A stretch of DNA of 64,000 bases. Origin: Aphanomyces cochlioides. Its lineage: Eukaryota > Oomycota > Saprolegniomycetes > Saprolegniales > Verrucalvaceae. This document shows, in pieces, positions 22,347 to 35,080 of the stretch. Numbering within the stretch: position 1 is the first letter of the stretch; each line of letters opens with the position of its first letter. The translations under genes were made by a program, and so were the position numbers. A model generated the notes under the pieces. It saw only the letters and a program-made list of their open reading frames with translations. It did no database searches and was not told the DNA's origin. Where the stretch lies: NCBI GenBank assembly GCA_019828595.1, contig JAHQRK010000034.1:1-64000 (forward strand), written 5' to 3'.

Positions 22347-23083
22347 AGGATTCGATCTTGCTCGCATAATGTTATATTGTTGTATTGTTATTTACACTCT
22401 AAATTGTGACTGGGGTGAAAAATGTATCTATTTTTCCAAATCTATTTGAAATCTATAGCCAATCAGAATCAAGTATTTGCCTTCTTGACAAAAACACACG
22501 CAAAACACACATTCAAAACATTACTTTATTGGGTGTACTTTCGTATTACACTTGAGCTCACTATACCTGAATAGTATTTCAATTTTTAGTCAAAAATATT
22601 GTGAGATTCATTCTAAATAGTGAGATGTCTGGAAATGTATCGATTTTTTAATCAATTTCCGAATCTCGCAGCCAATCAGAATCGAATATTTAACTAATTC
22701 ACGCAAAACACACCCTAACACACCCTAATACACATGCAATTACTTTGGCCAATATTCGGTTCAACTTGGCTTCAGTATGGTCAAATCGATTTGGAAATGT
22801 ATTTGATTTTTGGTCGAAACTACAAATTTGACTGAAATTGACAATACAAATTTCAGTGAAAAAGACAATACTACTCTGGAATTTTTTATATGCAGGTTTT
22901 TGTTCAAACCTCCAAACAACCCTCAATTTTCAGGAAACGACTGTGGATTGGGTATATTTTAGCAAATCAAAGTGCATAGATTCCAATGGTTCTCGTTTCG
23001 CCAAAATCGGAGCAGTGGATCAGGAGAATCTGAATAGTGACCAACTCTATACTTTAATCAAGTCACCTTCACTTGTCTTTGAG
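22347..23083. other. Unit junction, non-coding
   Basis: AT-rich sequence between the palindrome and the mariner 1 gene. It contains two diverged copies of an agccaatcagaatc motif (22457 and 22670) and an irregular acaccctaa-type repeat (about 22707-22733). No gene supported. The part 22600-22850 recurs inverted at 62680-62945. Confidence 0.6.
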
Positions 23084-24475
23084 ATGAATATTGACAACAT
23101 CCTCAACACTGAGCCTGTGCGACGCCGAGTCCTGACGAACGAGGAGCGCCGGGCTGTTATGCTACATCTGCTCTCGATCAGCCATGATGGACGGCTACCA
23201 CATGGCGCTCTCACAAAGACTGCTTCGATCTTTAAGACAAGCCAAGCCACGGTATCCCGCGTGTGGGATGCTGGAGTTGAATCATTACTCAACGGAGCGC
23301 CACACGCGATCGTCGACAGCAAGAAATCGAACTGCGGAAGGAAGCCGGTGGATCGGCAGGCCATCAAATCGAAAATCAAGACGATCCCTGTTCACAAGCG
23401 ACGATCCTATCGATCTCTCGCAAAGCAAACCGGTGTTTCGCACACAACAATCCGTAAACTAGTGCGAGAAGGTACAGTGAAGATTCGCAGTAGAACTCTC
23501 AAACCATCTCTAACAAAGAGTCATGAGCTTGCTAACCTCGAGTTCTGTATGTCAAATGTCGATAATCAACACTGGCGAATGAATTCAATGTACAATGTCG
23601 TCCACGTGGACGAAAAATGGTTCTGGATGGATGAACTCACTAAGCGAATCTACATATGTGATGACGTAGTTGTCGAAGACTTTGATCGCACCTGCCCCAA
23701 CAAAAATGCTCGAACCAAAGTAATGTTCCTGTGTGCCCTTGCGCGCCCAAGACTCGTGAATGGGCTTTGGTTTGATGGGAAATTGGGGATCTGGCCTTTC
23801 GTTGAAGCTCTCCCTGCCAAGCGCTCTAGTCGAAATCGGCCGGCGGGAACAATTGAGACAAAATCGATCAGTGTGACACGAGAAGTCTATCGTGATTTTT
23901 GCATCAACAAAGTCCTTCCAGCCATTCGATCACGTTGGCCAGTTCCGTTTCGACACGAGAGAATCATTGTTCAGCATGATAACGCTTGAGCGCATGGTAT
24001 TTGTGATGATTACTTTGATAGAGAGTGCAAGCGAGACGGTATGTAGAATGATGTAGAACTGGTGTGACTTATGAATAGTTACTATATAGGTTGGAATATA
24101 AGCTGGTCGTTCCAGCCACCAAAGAGTCCTGACCTAAATGTGTTGGACCTCGGTTTCTTTCGTTCTATTCAAACTCTACAATATGAAATCCAGTCGGACA
24201 CCATTGAAGAGCTCATATCTGCCGTTATCGACGCTTATGCAGCCGTGCCAAGACAAACAGCCGACAACATATTCGTCACATTGCAGAGTGTGATGATTCA
24301 AGTCATGGAGTGCCGTGGGGGGAACAAGTTCAAGATGCGCCACTTGTACAAGGCAGGCATGAAATCATCGCCCGAGTCCTTAGATGTCGATCCACAACTG
24401 GTGCTCGATTGCCAAGACTTTCTTCTCGACGCTCAATTGACTAGCAAGATCGGCACACTTACAATCTCGAGCTAG
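23084..24475 (+). pseudogene. Mariner 1 transposase, nonsense-broken (unit 2)
   Basis: Copy of 415-1803 with the same TGA (23987-23989) and the same intron (about 24039-24089). One extra G-run codon near 24320 (cgtggggggaac against cgtgggaac in unit 1) adds a residue without changing frame. Confidence 0.85.
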
Positions 24476-24561
24476 TAGTTCTAATGCATTGGAACATTGC
24501 GATGTGTGTGTCTCAATCCTTCATATATTTATTTCCACAATCGAACGACAAACCTGCATAT

Positions 24562-25358
24562 ATAAAATTCCAGAGTAGTACAGGTTTATTAATTTTTGAA
24601 GTGAGTTTACACAAGGACACACCTCTCCTGGACGTTGCTGCTAAAGAGACTATGGGATGTCTCAAGGACAAGATGAAGGAAGAAATTGAGTACACTGGAC
24701 GTGCAATGGATCTAGCTGGATCCCTATGTTGGCGTTGAAGGGTTATGCGTGGTTGTCTGCCGAAGACCGTGATGTGGAATGACATTCCCAAAATGCTGAA
24801 GGAAACACCGTGACGGCATCGCATGTCAATGCTGAAAGAAGGAAGGAAACCAAGAAGCTTTCCAAGTTCTTTTCTGGGGCGGTGGGTGGTGAGTGCCCCT
24901 CATATTTCGACGACGACAAAATTCATGTCTTGGTGATCGTACCTGAACGTGTTGCGGTTCCTTCCGCACATTAGCCGCGCAAGAAGAGAAAAATCCAGAA
25001 GTTGGAGAATGAATTATCAGCTCCATCTTCGTGTGCGAAGGGTCGAGGAAAAACCAGTTGGATGTGTTGCCTCAAACAGTTTGATGGACAGATTGAATGC
25101 CATCGTCTTCCAACCTCCAACGAGAGATCTCTCCTTCCGCTTGTGCTTCTTCATGAAGTCTTTGCAACGTTTGAAAGCAATTGCAAAACTATTGATTTTG
25201 GCAAACCAGATTGTGATTTTTTCGTCGAGTTTTGCAATGCCATGTCCGATGGATATGAAGTCGAAGTGCCACTTGCAGAGACGGCAGGAAACTGCTGGAA
25301 AGCTATTTGCCGTATGTCGATGCAAACTACGGGTTTATCCATCGACGAGATGTTTTAG
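24562..25358 (+). pseudogene. Crinkler (CRN) pseudogene fused to DHCR24 remnant (unit 2)
   Basis: Copy of 1890-2686 without visible difference in structure: degraded header, HVLVIVP motif at about 24925-24945, open middle domain from 25002. Confidence 0.74.
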
Positions 25359-26180
25359 ATACGTCAAGCTTGACTACCATCCCGTGAAGTCTCTCGACAA
25401 AGCGTATGACGTATTGTGAAGCCGCAGCAAATGCGGAGGACAAGCATCACTTCGTCGAAGCTTTGATGTATAGCTTGAACAGCGGCGTGGTCATGACTGG
25501 TTCGATGGTCGACAAGCTTGAAAGTGGCAAGGTACGGAATTCTGTCGTTTGAAGTGAATTGACTCGTTTCCTAGCTGAACGCCATTGCAGATTCACGTCT
25601 TGGTTTTTCAAGCACGTCGAGTCCAAGTTGATTGCTTCCAAGCAGGATACGGAATAGGTTCCTCTCCGCGACTTTTTCCATCGTCATTCACGGAGCATCC
25701 TTTGGGAAATTTAGGAAGACAAGTTCTGTCGTTGAAAGCGTCACTAGTTGAACGCGAAGTAAAGACCTATCTGTTGTGGATCTGTCCCTTCAAGCTCCCT
25801 CCGGAGCCCGGTATGCTGAAGTCGTCGGAGGCAACTACGATGTTTGTCGATATTGGCACCGAACTTCATCCAATTCACACGACACGCCGTGTGGAAAAAG
25901 TGGTGCGTGAACAAAATGGGTACGTTATATTTGTGTCGATCTATTTGAAGTTAACTTGTCTCCTGTAGCTTCCACATGCTCCACACCTGACGGAAGAAGA
26001 AATTGAAAGCATTTTTTGATCATTCATTGTACATCGAAATGCGCAAGATGTACGGATGCGATGGCGCATTTCCTCGCGTGTTTGGCAAGGTCCCGGGAAT
26101 AATTTGACGCACTTCTGTCTTGTCAAACCTTTGGCATGTATATTGAACGCTTATGATTTCTTTTTTTATTCGATGGACAT
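25359..26180 (+). pseudogene. DHCR24: DHCR24 pseudogene, exons 6-8 (unit 2)
   Basis: Copy of 2687-3507. Two single-base differences (caagctccctccgg and gtgtggaaaaag) keep the reading frame of the exon 7 remnant open longer than in unit 1 (to 25968). Confidence 0.84.
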
Positions 26181-26465
26181 GGTTTCGCCAAGGCCATGTC
26201 CATGATGACTCAACCGAGCTGAATGAAATAGCCACTATGGTCGTGGTGATTACTATTACGGCGGCTCCTAAGCGCATAGAGCATTGCGAATTTTCGTTGA
26301 AACAATTCCCTTGAAGAAATTCATTCAACTCACACTTTAGTACTCGTATATCTTCGACGTAATATTGAAATCCCCCTCGAAATGTGAAGTTGACGAAGCC
26401 ATGCGAGAAGTTTAACTCTCAGTGGAATACTACAAATAAACATGAAGCAGCATAAAAATTTGAAC

Positions 26466-28178
26466 TTATTTCTTGTCCAACTTTGTCAGCAACTGATGGA
26501 TCCACCACTCGTCGTGCTCAATCCGAAGAGGCTTGTTAGTCTGAGCCTCTGGCGGCCACGTAATGTCGGGATTCATGAATGGCGGGTAACAAGTGTCCTT
26601 TCCAGACCAGTCGAAATCAATCAACACCACACGATCCTTGGCGTAGTCCCATAAGATGTTGGCGTCACGAAGATCCCCATGAACAAGCTTGGCAGCTGCC
26701 AGTCGATTTTTCATCTCCAGCACCTGCCGACGAATGACTGTTGCATCGACTTTTGCATCGGTCAAAGCTTTCGAAATCGGTTTGAGCTTAAGTTTCTCCA
26801 TCCCAACGAAAATCCACTTGCTAGGAAGGACTTCAAAGTCTAACAATCTTGGAGCAAATTCGTGACCTGCACAATACTCGTGGACTTCCCTTCCATATTG
26901 CTTTGCAAACTTGACAACAACTTCAACGTCATGGCCAGATTGGACAACCATGGCAGAAAACACATAACGTTCCAACTGTTTGCAGTACCGGATGTTGACC
27001 TTCTCGCCGCCAATCACAGCTGAATCATGGTACGGAAATCTACTTCGATTTAAATCACGCGAAGCGACATATTGGGAACTGGTCAGGTCTCGCAACGCAG
27101 CTTTCAAAGACGCACATACACGGACTCCCGTCGTCATCAGTCCAACATTGTCGAAGAAAAGCAACGGAACACTCGTCACAAGAGGTTCGCACAGAGCATA
27201 CTCATCAGTAACGTTGACAATACCAAATACGCTCAGAAGCGGACCACAAATGTCCAACAAATAGCATGGCAAGACACGATCAACCGGCATGGGCAAATGC
27301 TTGACGTAATACGCGATATTTTGCATCGTCGGGTCGCCACCTCCATCTCCTTTTTGAACTTTGACTTCCAAGTTCAGCAATGACCTGTTGTCAAAAATAA
27401 AGGATCCGTCTGAAGTAGAATTGTCGACTTGGGCTGCAACCATGCTTGCACCACGAGGGCAATCAGAAAGCAAATAGCGTCCTAGTGTATTCAGTGCCGC
27501 CTTTGTAAGTGTTTCTTCTTTATCATGCACACCGGATACGGCATCGCAAAACTCGACGAAAAATCACAATCTGGCTTGCCAAAATGAATAGTTTTGCAAT
27601 TGCTTTCAAATTTTGCAAAGGTTTCATGAAGCAGCACAAGTGGAATGAGAGATCTCTTGTCGGAAGTTGGAAGACGATGGCATTCAATAACTCCATCAAA
27701 CTCTTTGAGCCGAAAAATCCAACTATTGGGTCCTTGACGCTTCGCAAATGAAGCTGGAGCTGATAATATATTCGCAAAGTCCTCGAGTTTTCGCTTCTTG
27801 CTCGGCTGATGATCTGAAGGAACTGCAACACGTTCAGGTACGACCACCAAGATATGAAGTTGGTCTTGACCAGGGGGGGGACGTCAATGCCTTAGCAAGT
27901 GTAGAAAACGGATTCATTTTGTTTGCTTTGACCAAGTATTCCTGTATTTCATCGGGTGTCTCGCCCTCCATCAACCGTTCAACAAGCGGACTCGTCGATT
28001 CTAACCACACTTTATCCTTCACCGCCAAATAAAGCTGTATCATATCGGCGTCGCAATGGATTGTGTGTGACTTTTTTTCCTTGATCTTGTCCTTGAGATC
28101 GCCCACAGTCTCATTAGCAGCAATGTGCACAGGGAAAGGTGTTCTCTCGCCGACGACAAGACAGAACAAAGTCAGCAT
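26466..28178 (-). pseudogene. Kinase-type Crinkler K4 (unit 2, part A), frame-broken
   Basis: Counterpart of K1. The header is unbroken here (28178 to 27834), but the G tract has 8 bases, so the header frame stops soon after the junction. The kinase-like frame is 27530 to 26466 with all catalytic-looking motifs kept. Confidence 0.8.
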
Positions 28179-28705
28179 ACTATTGTGGTTTTAATAAAAG
28201 AAAGTGGAGTCGTGCGGAATAAATTTTGACGCAAGCAAATTGACGTATACAAATTTCAAGTGAAAAGGAATTGAATGCTTCGAACATGTTTTTCAAACAT
28301 TTAAAACGTTTGAAATTACACTATTTAACGTTCATGATCGAGAAAATGCTTGCGTAAACATTAAATAGTGTATGCGTCAATTAATTGAAACATTTTCAAA
28401 ACATACCAAATTTCCAGTTGTGGACCCAATCGACAATACCTCTGTTCAATAATTCTTGCAAGTATCAATTTTTTGTCATATTGAAATCAATATTTGAAAA
28501 TATTCGAAAGTAGAGGTATTTGCTTGTACAGGAAAGTTTGACGATTTTTTGGCACAGATATGTAGAGGAAAAGCAATTTAATTTCACCACAAAAACTACA
28601 TACAATCTCCCATATAATAAATTTTTACCGTTCTAAGTGACAGTGGTACAATGTACTCATATAAGTGAACGCTTTACCCATCAAATTGCTCCACCCATTT
28701 TCGAG

Positions 28706-30203
28706 ATGGCCCCCAACAAGACCAACTTAACTGACGAGGAGCGTCAAGCAGTTCTCCACCATTTGCTGACAGTCGTCCGTCCAGACGGAACTCTTCCTCG
28801 TGGGGCACTAAAGAACGTTGCGAAAGTTTGATCGTTCGATTGAGACGATCTCCCGAATTTGGCGTCGAGGTGAGTACTCGGCGAATTCCGTCATTTTGTG
28901 TAAAAATGTCTTCCGCCGCAACAAGAATGCGGGACGCAAACCAAGTCATGACATCAAGGAACTGCGTGAACGGCTTTTTAGTATACCAGCGTTAGATCGA
29001 ACCACTCTCCGTGAATTCGCAGGGGCACTTGTCATGCCGTTGTCGACGTTGCACTGGTTGGTCATGAGGTCCATCATATTTTGACTTTTTGCGTCTAGTT
29101 ACGACAAGCGTGGCCTTGTTATCAAACACAGGAGTCATATCAAGCCAAAGTTGACAGAGGCCAATAAGTATGCCCGTTTAAAGTGGTCTGCGGACATGCT
29201 AAGGCAATCCAATGATACATACCAAGTCTGCGACTTGATGGATGTTGTGCACGTGGACGAAAAGTGGTTTTTCATGACCCGGGTGAAATGCAATGTGTAC
29301 CTCGTTCCTGGTGAGACCCCGCCCCAGCGTACAACGAAATCGAAACGATTTATCACTAAAGTCATGTTCCTCTCGGCCGTAGCAAGACCAAGGTGGGACA
29401 ATGCCTCGAAACAATGGTTTGACGGAAAAATTGGGACTTGGAGCTTTACTGAAGTCGTGCCTGCATTGCGATCCTCTCAAAATCGTGAGCGTGGTTCTTT
29501 TGTGACGAAACCTTTGAATGTTACCCAAGATGTCTATCGGAGTATGCTTATCAATAAAGTCTTCCCAGCTATCAAGGCTAAATGGCCTGCAGAAGAAAGT
29601 CGAACCATATTTGTCCAACAGGACAACGCAAGGCCGCATGTTGCTGCCAACGATCCCTTGGTGCACTCTCATGGGTGTGCAGATGGATGGAATATTTGCT
29701 TGAAGTGCCAACCCCCGAATTCACCGGATCTCAACGTTCTTGACCTTGGATTTTTTTGCTCTTTACAAACACTTGCGTCTCGTGTTCGGTGCAAAACGAT
29801 TGATGTATTGATTGCCGCTGTATTCCAAGCGTGGGATGCGATTGAGCACGACAAGTTGACGCGAAACTTTGCTACACTGCAGAGCTGTATTGTCGAAATA
29901 TTGCGTGCAAGTGGTGACAATAACTACAAAATACCGAACATGGGCAAGACGGCGTTGATGAAGTCGGGCTGCCTCCCAGAAAGATTCGAATGTCCAAGTG
30001 ATTTGGCTGAAAGGAGTTTAGCGGCCTTGGAAGTTGAGGAGCAAGAAACTTGGTTTGAAGCATTGGCGGCAGAAGTCGAAACTTCTATGGAGCTGGCCAA
30101 TCTGTGCAACGCAATCGACAACCTTCGAATGACTTCTCTTGATGATGAAGACGGTGGTGACGATGTTGAATGGACATGCGACCTTCCATTGATGCAAGAT
30201 TAA
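28706..30203 (+). pseudogene. Mariner 2 transposase, catalytic part intact (unit 2)
   Basis: Copy of 6030-7525 with an unbroken 350-codon frame from 29151 to 30203 covering the whole DD39D catalytic domain and an acidic C-terminal tail. The N-terminal HTH part (28706-29084) is separated by the shared frame break near 28826 and a presumed intron near 29060-29098. It may be a nearly functional gene if the break is an error. Confidence 0.8.
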
Positions 30204-30482
30204 TTACCACTTGAGTACACACTGCATTTCATTGAATAATATTGATTGAAAAGAATGATCTGAGTGAAATCTTATTGGATAGCTGAAAATTATATAGCCA
30301 ATCAAAAACACGAAAATGATAAACTTGCAAGAATTACTGAACAGAGGTAGTATTTGGAAATGAACATCAGTTGGAAACTCACTTTGAAATTTAGTAAACC
30401 TGCACAACAGAATACTGTAAAAACTTATATGAACAATATCTCCAGGGGGTTGCAGGAAACATTGATACAATAGCTATCGGTT

Positions 30483-31270
30483 TCAATTGATTTTGTGGTT
30501 TATCGAGTACAGAGGTGACTCATGCTTAATTGCTACCTGAGTAACGTTAACCACAGCATAGAAGCAAGATGGATGAAGATTGATTTCATGGCGAAATGCA
30601 GTGCGCAGGACATTAAAGTTCTTCAGTCGAGCATTCGCAGTTTCATGTCGTGCCATGACAGCCTTTTGGGCGACAGCTGATTGAGGGTGGTATCTTGGGT
30701 TTATAAAATATGCCCGATCCATATAACCCTTGTCAGCAAGGGTCATCTCGCCAGGACTCACGGCATGCACATACGCATCTCGGGCTAGTGTAAGGTCTGA
30801 CCATTGTCCGCATGGCTTCCCTCCATTGACCCAATCTATGTGACCAGTTCGGATACAGATTCCAACCTCGTATCTAACACCAGCCCTATTGAGCTTGTGC
30901 GACCACCACTTGGAGTCAAAAGGAAATGGCCCTTGAATTGGACAGTCAGTGCCGTCCAAGGAGACAAAAAGTTTTGCACCGATTGGAGCACCATCAAAAC
31001 GATTATTGAAAAGAATATAATCATTTCATTTATTTATTATCTTAACAATGATCTTACCTCTGGCATCACCTCAAGAGCTCTTATGTATACCCATGACCAC
31101 TTTCTGAATGTCTTTTCATCAACATTTGCCATCGCTGCATGGACGTGCTCTGTGCTGTACACCTTAAGAAACATCAAAGCCCAGAGTAAGTGTTGGCGTT
31201 GGCCGCCATGAGGATGGGGATGGAGCTTGCGCCAGAGTGTGGCGCAGATAAATGGCGTTGCACCGAACAA
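30483..31270 (-). pseudogene. Harbinger-like DDE transposase (unit 2)
   Basis: Copy of 7804-8591 with two visible substitutions (ggagacaaaaag, where unit 1 has ggagtcaaaaag, and cttatgtatacc for cctatgtatacc). Catalytic motifs are kept. Confidence 0.74.
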
Positions 31271-31978
31271 AGCAACAAAACGTCGCTAATTGGCTCGATT
31301 CATGGTCATGCAGCCTAGTATAGGCATTGCCGCTGCTCAAATGAGTGCTTCAGGCCTCGGCATCAAAATTTGGAATTGAATATCAGACATCGATCATGAA
31401 AACGCGCGAGAATCTTCCCTTTTAAGTGCGATATTTAGCCCCGAGAGTTTTCTTAAGATAGTTCCAGACATTTTCAGACATTTCAGAACATCAAGGTTTA
31501 TCGTAAGTTTGACGTCAATCAAACTTTGAAGCCACTTTTCTCATAGAAGGATCATCTGTAGGAGACCATCCGGGGTTGAATTTTATCTACTGAATTATAT
31601 CTTTAAGAATCAATCAACAGCGCAGATTTATAGACAATGCATTAAGAGATATTCTTAATCGAAATTCGATATTTTTGGAAAAATGCCGAATTTTCGTGAT
31701 TTTGAATGCCTCTATTATGTTGTTTATGCATGCTAAATTCTCCATATGGGGCTCTAATGACCGCAGCTCTCTCTAGAATCCTCAGACCATAAAGCGAACA
31801 GCAGAAATTATCTACAAGACGAAGAAATTGACCCTCAAACATGATCATATTTAGGTTAAACACAGTGTACTTATATAAAACCTATTTTGACCATTTTGAA
31901 CATCTTAAAATTTCTTAAAATATCTAGAGTAATTCCTCAAGAACTTTTCAGATATTTGTACTTAAATGGGATTTTTAG

Positions 31979-32812
31979 ATGCTTGTTCACAAAATTTTGA
32001 ATAGCATGGCTCCACGGTGGACCAAAGGCTCCGAGGCACAACTCCATCTCGAATCACTCTTCGACGATCATACTATCACTTCACGCACAAAGGCTTCCGA
32101 GGCGTACAATCTCAGTCCCCTCTTTCACGATTACAACTTTGCTGCCTTTCAGAAGCACTTCGACTCCACCGCAAAAATGAAATTCGGCTCTTTTGGTCGA
32201 TCAGGTACCATATTTTTCCTTACAAAGTTGTCAGCTTCTACCATAGGAAAACGAAAGGCTAATGTTGTAATGGAACAAGATGAATGTATTCCTTTTGTCA
32301 ATGGAAAGAGCATTGGCTCGGACAAAGAAGTCGAAAAACATGAAGTGTCAAGTCGCGATATGGTCAATGTTTCGAGGCCCGAATGCTTGGTTGGCGAGTT
32401 TTACGACTACGTAAAACGTGAAAACAACGCAATTGTTGTGTTGTTGATTCCAACCGGCGCAAGAGGAACTTGCGAAATTGATGCGAACGATTTGTCAATC
32501 TTGCGCGTGCGATGGGAATGGACACCCAACACATGCAAATCTCAATTATTGTTTGAAAAAGAAATGGCGACCCCGAGCCACCGTACATTTGCCAAAGTTG
32601 CTGGGCTGCAAAAAGCGTACGAAAATGTTTGCGGTAAGAATGGCGCTCCTCCCATCACTGAGGTTGCGATTCAACTACCGTTTATTGTTCGTGTGCAAAA
32701 GGAGTGCATGAAAGTGACTAACTTTGAAGGCGCGGCTCCAAAGATGGTTGTCGAACTTGTGGCAGAAACAGGAACTCACAACTCTGAGCTTATTTCTGAG
32801 TTTACATTTTAA
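31979..32812 (+). CDS. Hypothetical protein next to Harbinger-like transposase (unit 2)
   Basis: Identical copy of the unit 1 protein as far as can be seen, with the same possible 42-bp intron. Conservation of the open frame in both units says little, since the units are young. Confidence 0.55.
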   Translation: MLVHKILNSMAPRWTKGSEAQLHLESLFDDHTITSRTKASEAYNLSPLFHDYNFAAFQKHFDSTAKMKFGSFGRSGTIFFLTKLSASTIGKRKANVVMEQDECIPFVNGKSIGSDKEVEKHEVSSRDMVNVSRPECLVGEFYDYVKRENNAIVVLLIPTGARGTCEIDANDLSILRVRWEWTPNTCKSQLLFEKEMATPSHRTFAKVAGLQKAYENVCGKNGAPPITEVAIQLPFIVRVQKECMKVTNFEGAAPKMVVELVAETGTHNSELISEFTF

Positions 32813-32996
32813 ATGATAAAAACTAGTCTTATTTTTTAGATGCTTCAGTTCTTATCTTGAAAATGCTATCTCGATGGTTGAAGTCAAGGTAATGAGCTGG
32901 CATGCGCTTTCCCGCATCTCCCAGGTTCCTCAGACCTTTGAAACAAACAGTGAGCATGCGATTTATTAACAGTCGTCGAAGGCATCGAGGGTATAT

Positions 32997-34218
32997 GAGG
33001 ACCCGGAATACAAAAGTGTCTTCCTTACCATTTTCACTTTTTGAGAAAATCAAGTTCAAAGACAATGGATTCTTTCTTTTGTCGTCTCAATACTTTGGAG
33101 AAAAACGAAAACAATACTTTCTGTAAAAAACACCCTTGACTTGTAAGAATGGACTTGGACCACCCAACGCAAGTCGACGCTACCGCGACAGAATCGCAAA
33201 ACGTGACCATGGAAAGGGTTCCTGCAAGAGCAGCGGCTCTCTCAACAACGCCATGCTGTTCTCAAAACTATATGCTTGGGAAAGAGGGCGATATTATGAA
33301 GTTCTTAGCCTCAATAGAGTCTTTTGACAAGCCTCAGTTCAATGCCTGCTTACACACTGCACTTGCTTTATGCCCTACGATCGACGCAGAAATCGAAGGG
33401 AAGCGAAAAAGAGGGAAAGGAATTCGATCAAGTCATGTCTATGCTGTTCCGTTTGTCGGCATTGTGTGTAGAATGGCGTTCCTGGAGTTGTTTGCTATTT
33501 CAACTACAAAACTAACTGCTGTGAGATCCCACATCCAAGAAGGTTCCTTGTTGGCTCCAATTCATCGAAATGTTGGCAACTCAAACAGCTCTGTCATTGA
33601 CGTGCCTCTTTTAGTGGAATGGTTCGTTGAATTCTCTGGCAGTATTGGTGAATACGTACCTTTGACATTGCGAGTTCGTGAACGAAAAAACGGTGTGCAA
33701 ACGTCAACTTGTCGATGAGCAGGAAGAGGCAGAAGTGTTTATGTTGTGACTTGATCAATCATAGCTCAGCCTCTGGAAATCAAAATCAGCCTTATTGGTC
33801 ACACAGTAAATCAAAAAATGTCTTATTGCCATGCTGTAAATCAAAATCCGTCTTAATGACACCACGGAAATCAAAATCAACCTTAATGACAAGCATTTGT
33901 TTTCAACTGTTGTTGAAAACATTAGCACAAAGCTTCATCTTGATTTTACTAAGCATTGCACTAAGAAATTGAGGAAAAGCACAGTAGTAAACGATTCAGC
34001 GTAAAAAACTCTATATTTTGGTATAAAAATCTGAAAACGCGATTTTGGACGAAAAATCAGTGCCAGCCGCGGTCGAGCCACCATAACTTTGGACTGCGAT
34101 GACATTCACGGGCGCTGAAGGTGTCAAAATGAAGCTGAAACACTCCTGATTCCAATGCAGTATCTAACTCAAACGTTGCACGATGGTTGATAAGCTGCTT
34201 TTTGTTTTCCGGGTCCTC
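32997..34218 (+). mobile_element. TIR element of 1222 bp with ATAT target duplication (unit 2)
   Basis: Same element at the same relative place, so the insertion predates the tandem duplication. Same length and termini as the unit 1 copy. Confidence 0.82.
33149..33718 (+). CDS. Protein of the 1222-bp TIR element (unit 2)
   Basis: Copy of 10470-11039 with one visible replacement (Lys for Asn in LGKEGD). Otherwise the same frame and the same absence of catalytic residues. Confidence 0.5.
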   Translation: MDLDHPTQVDATATESQNVTMERVPARAAALSTTPCCSQNYMLGKEGDIMKFLASIESFDKPQFNACLHTALALCPTIDAEIEGKRKRGKGIRSSHVYAVPFVGIVCRMAFLELFAISTTKLTAVRSHIQEGSLLAPIHRNVGNSNSSVIDVPLLVEWFVEFSGSIGEYVPLTLRVRERKNGVQTSTCR

Positions 34219-35080
34219 ATATGTGCTTGTAACTTTCGAACCAGATGACAGTTTTCCATGAAATTTTTTGTGTGTTTCGAACTTTGTCAGAGGAATATAA
34301 ATTCAAAAGAAACTAACTTCTTAAAGCCGATATTCTGTGAGATATGTTACAAAGAAGGTCGTTCAATTCTTTGAACCTTAATCATATACCAAAGGCTCCC
34401 ACAGTTGCTTCGACTTCGTCAATTCGTTGGAGGCAAGTTCAGTTGCAAGATGAGATTTAGTTCATGCTTCTGGCGCACGCTGCAGCTCCAGGGGGTGTAG
34501 TGGTTTCAAAGAAATTTCGCCTGATCAACCGGTTCATGATTGAAGGTGATATCAAGTTTCGTCATCTATCCGGTTAAAGCTGCTTACATGTTAATAACAT
34601 AGGTATGACTGTATCAAGTTTCGTAGTCTATCCGGTTCAAGCTTCTGAGGGTATAGTGATTATTCTATATATTCGATGTGAGAGGTTCATTATCAAAAAT
34701 AAATCAAACCAATGACCAAAACATTTATCAAATTTAAAAGGTCATTTTTATCAAAGCATTATTTTGCTATGTTTCACCCCTTCTTTGTAACATATCTCAC
34801 AGAATATCGGCTTTAAGAAGTTCGTTTCTTTTGAATTTATATTCCTCTGACAAAGTTCAAAACACACAAAAATTTTCATGGAAAACTGTCATCGGGTTCG
34901 AAAGTTACAAGCACATATACCCTCGATGCCTTCGACGACTGTTAATAAATCGCGTGCTCACTGTTTGTTTCAAAGGTCTGAGGAACCTGGAGATATTGTT
35001 CGTATAAGTTTTTACAGTATTCTGTTGTGCAGGTTTACTAAATTTCAAAGTGAGTTTCCAACTGATGTTCATTTCCAAAT

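Larger units (their letters stand above)
1..22669. repeat. Tandem amplicon, unit 1
   Basis: The sequence starting at position 1 (agccaatcagaatcgaat) restarts at 22670 and again at 45156, and all gene contents repeat in the same order. Part A is 1-11695, the palindrome is 11696-22346, and 22347-22669 is a linker. The phase is arbitrary because the window starts inside the array. Differences from unit 2 are mostly single-base homopolymer changes plus a few real indels. Confidence 0.95.

Noticed and set aside
22705..22735. acaccctaacacaccctaatacac as an interstitial telomere
   Set aside because: Only two irregular units, not the regular oomycete-type TTTAGGG array; kept only as a note on the boundary repeat.
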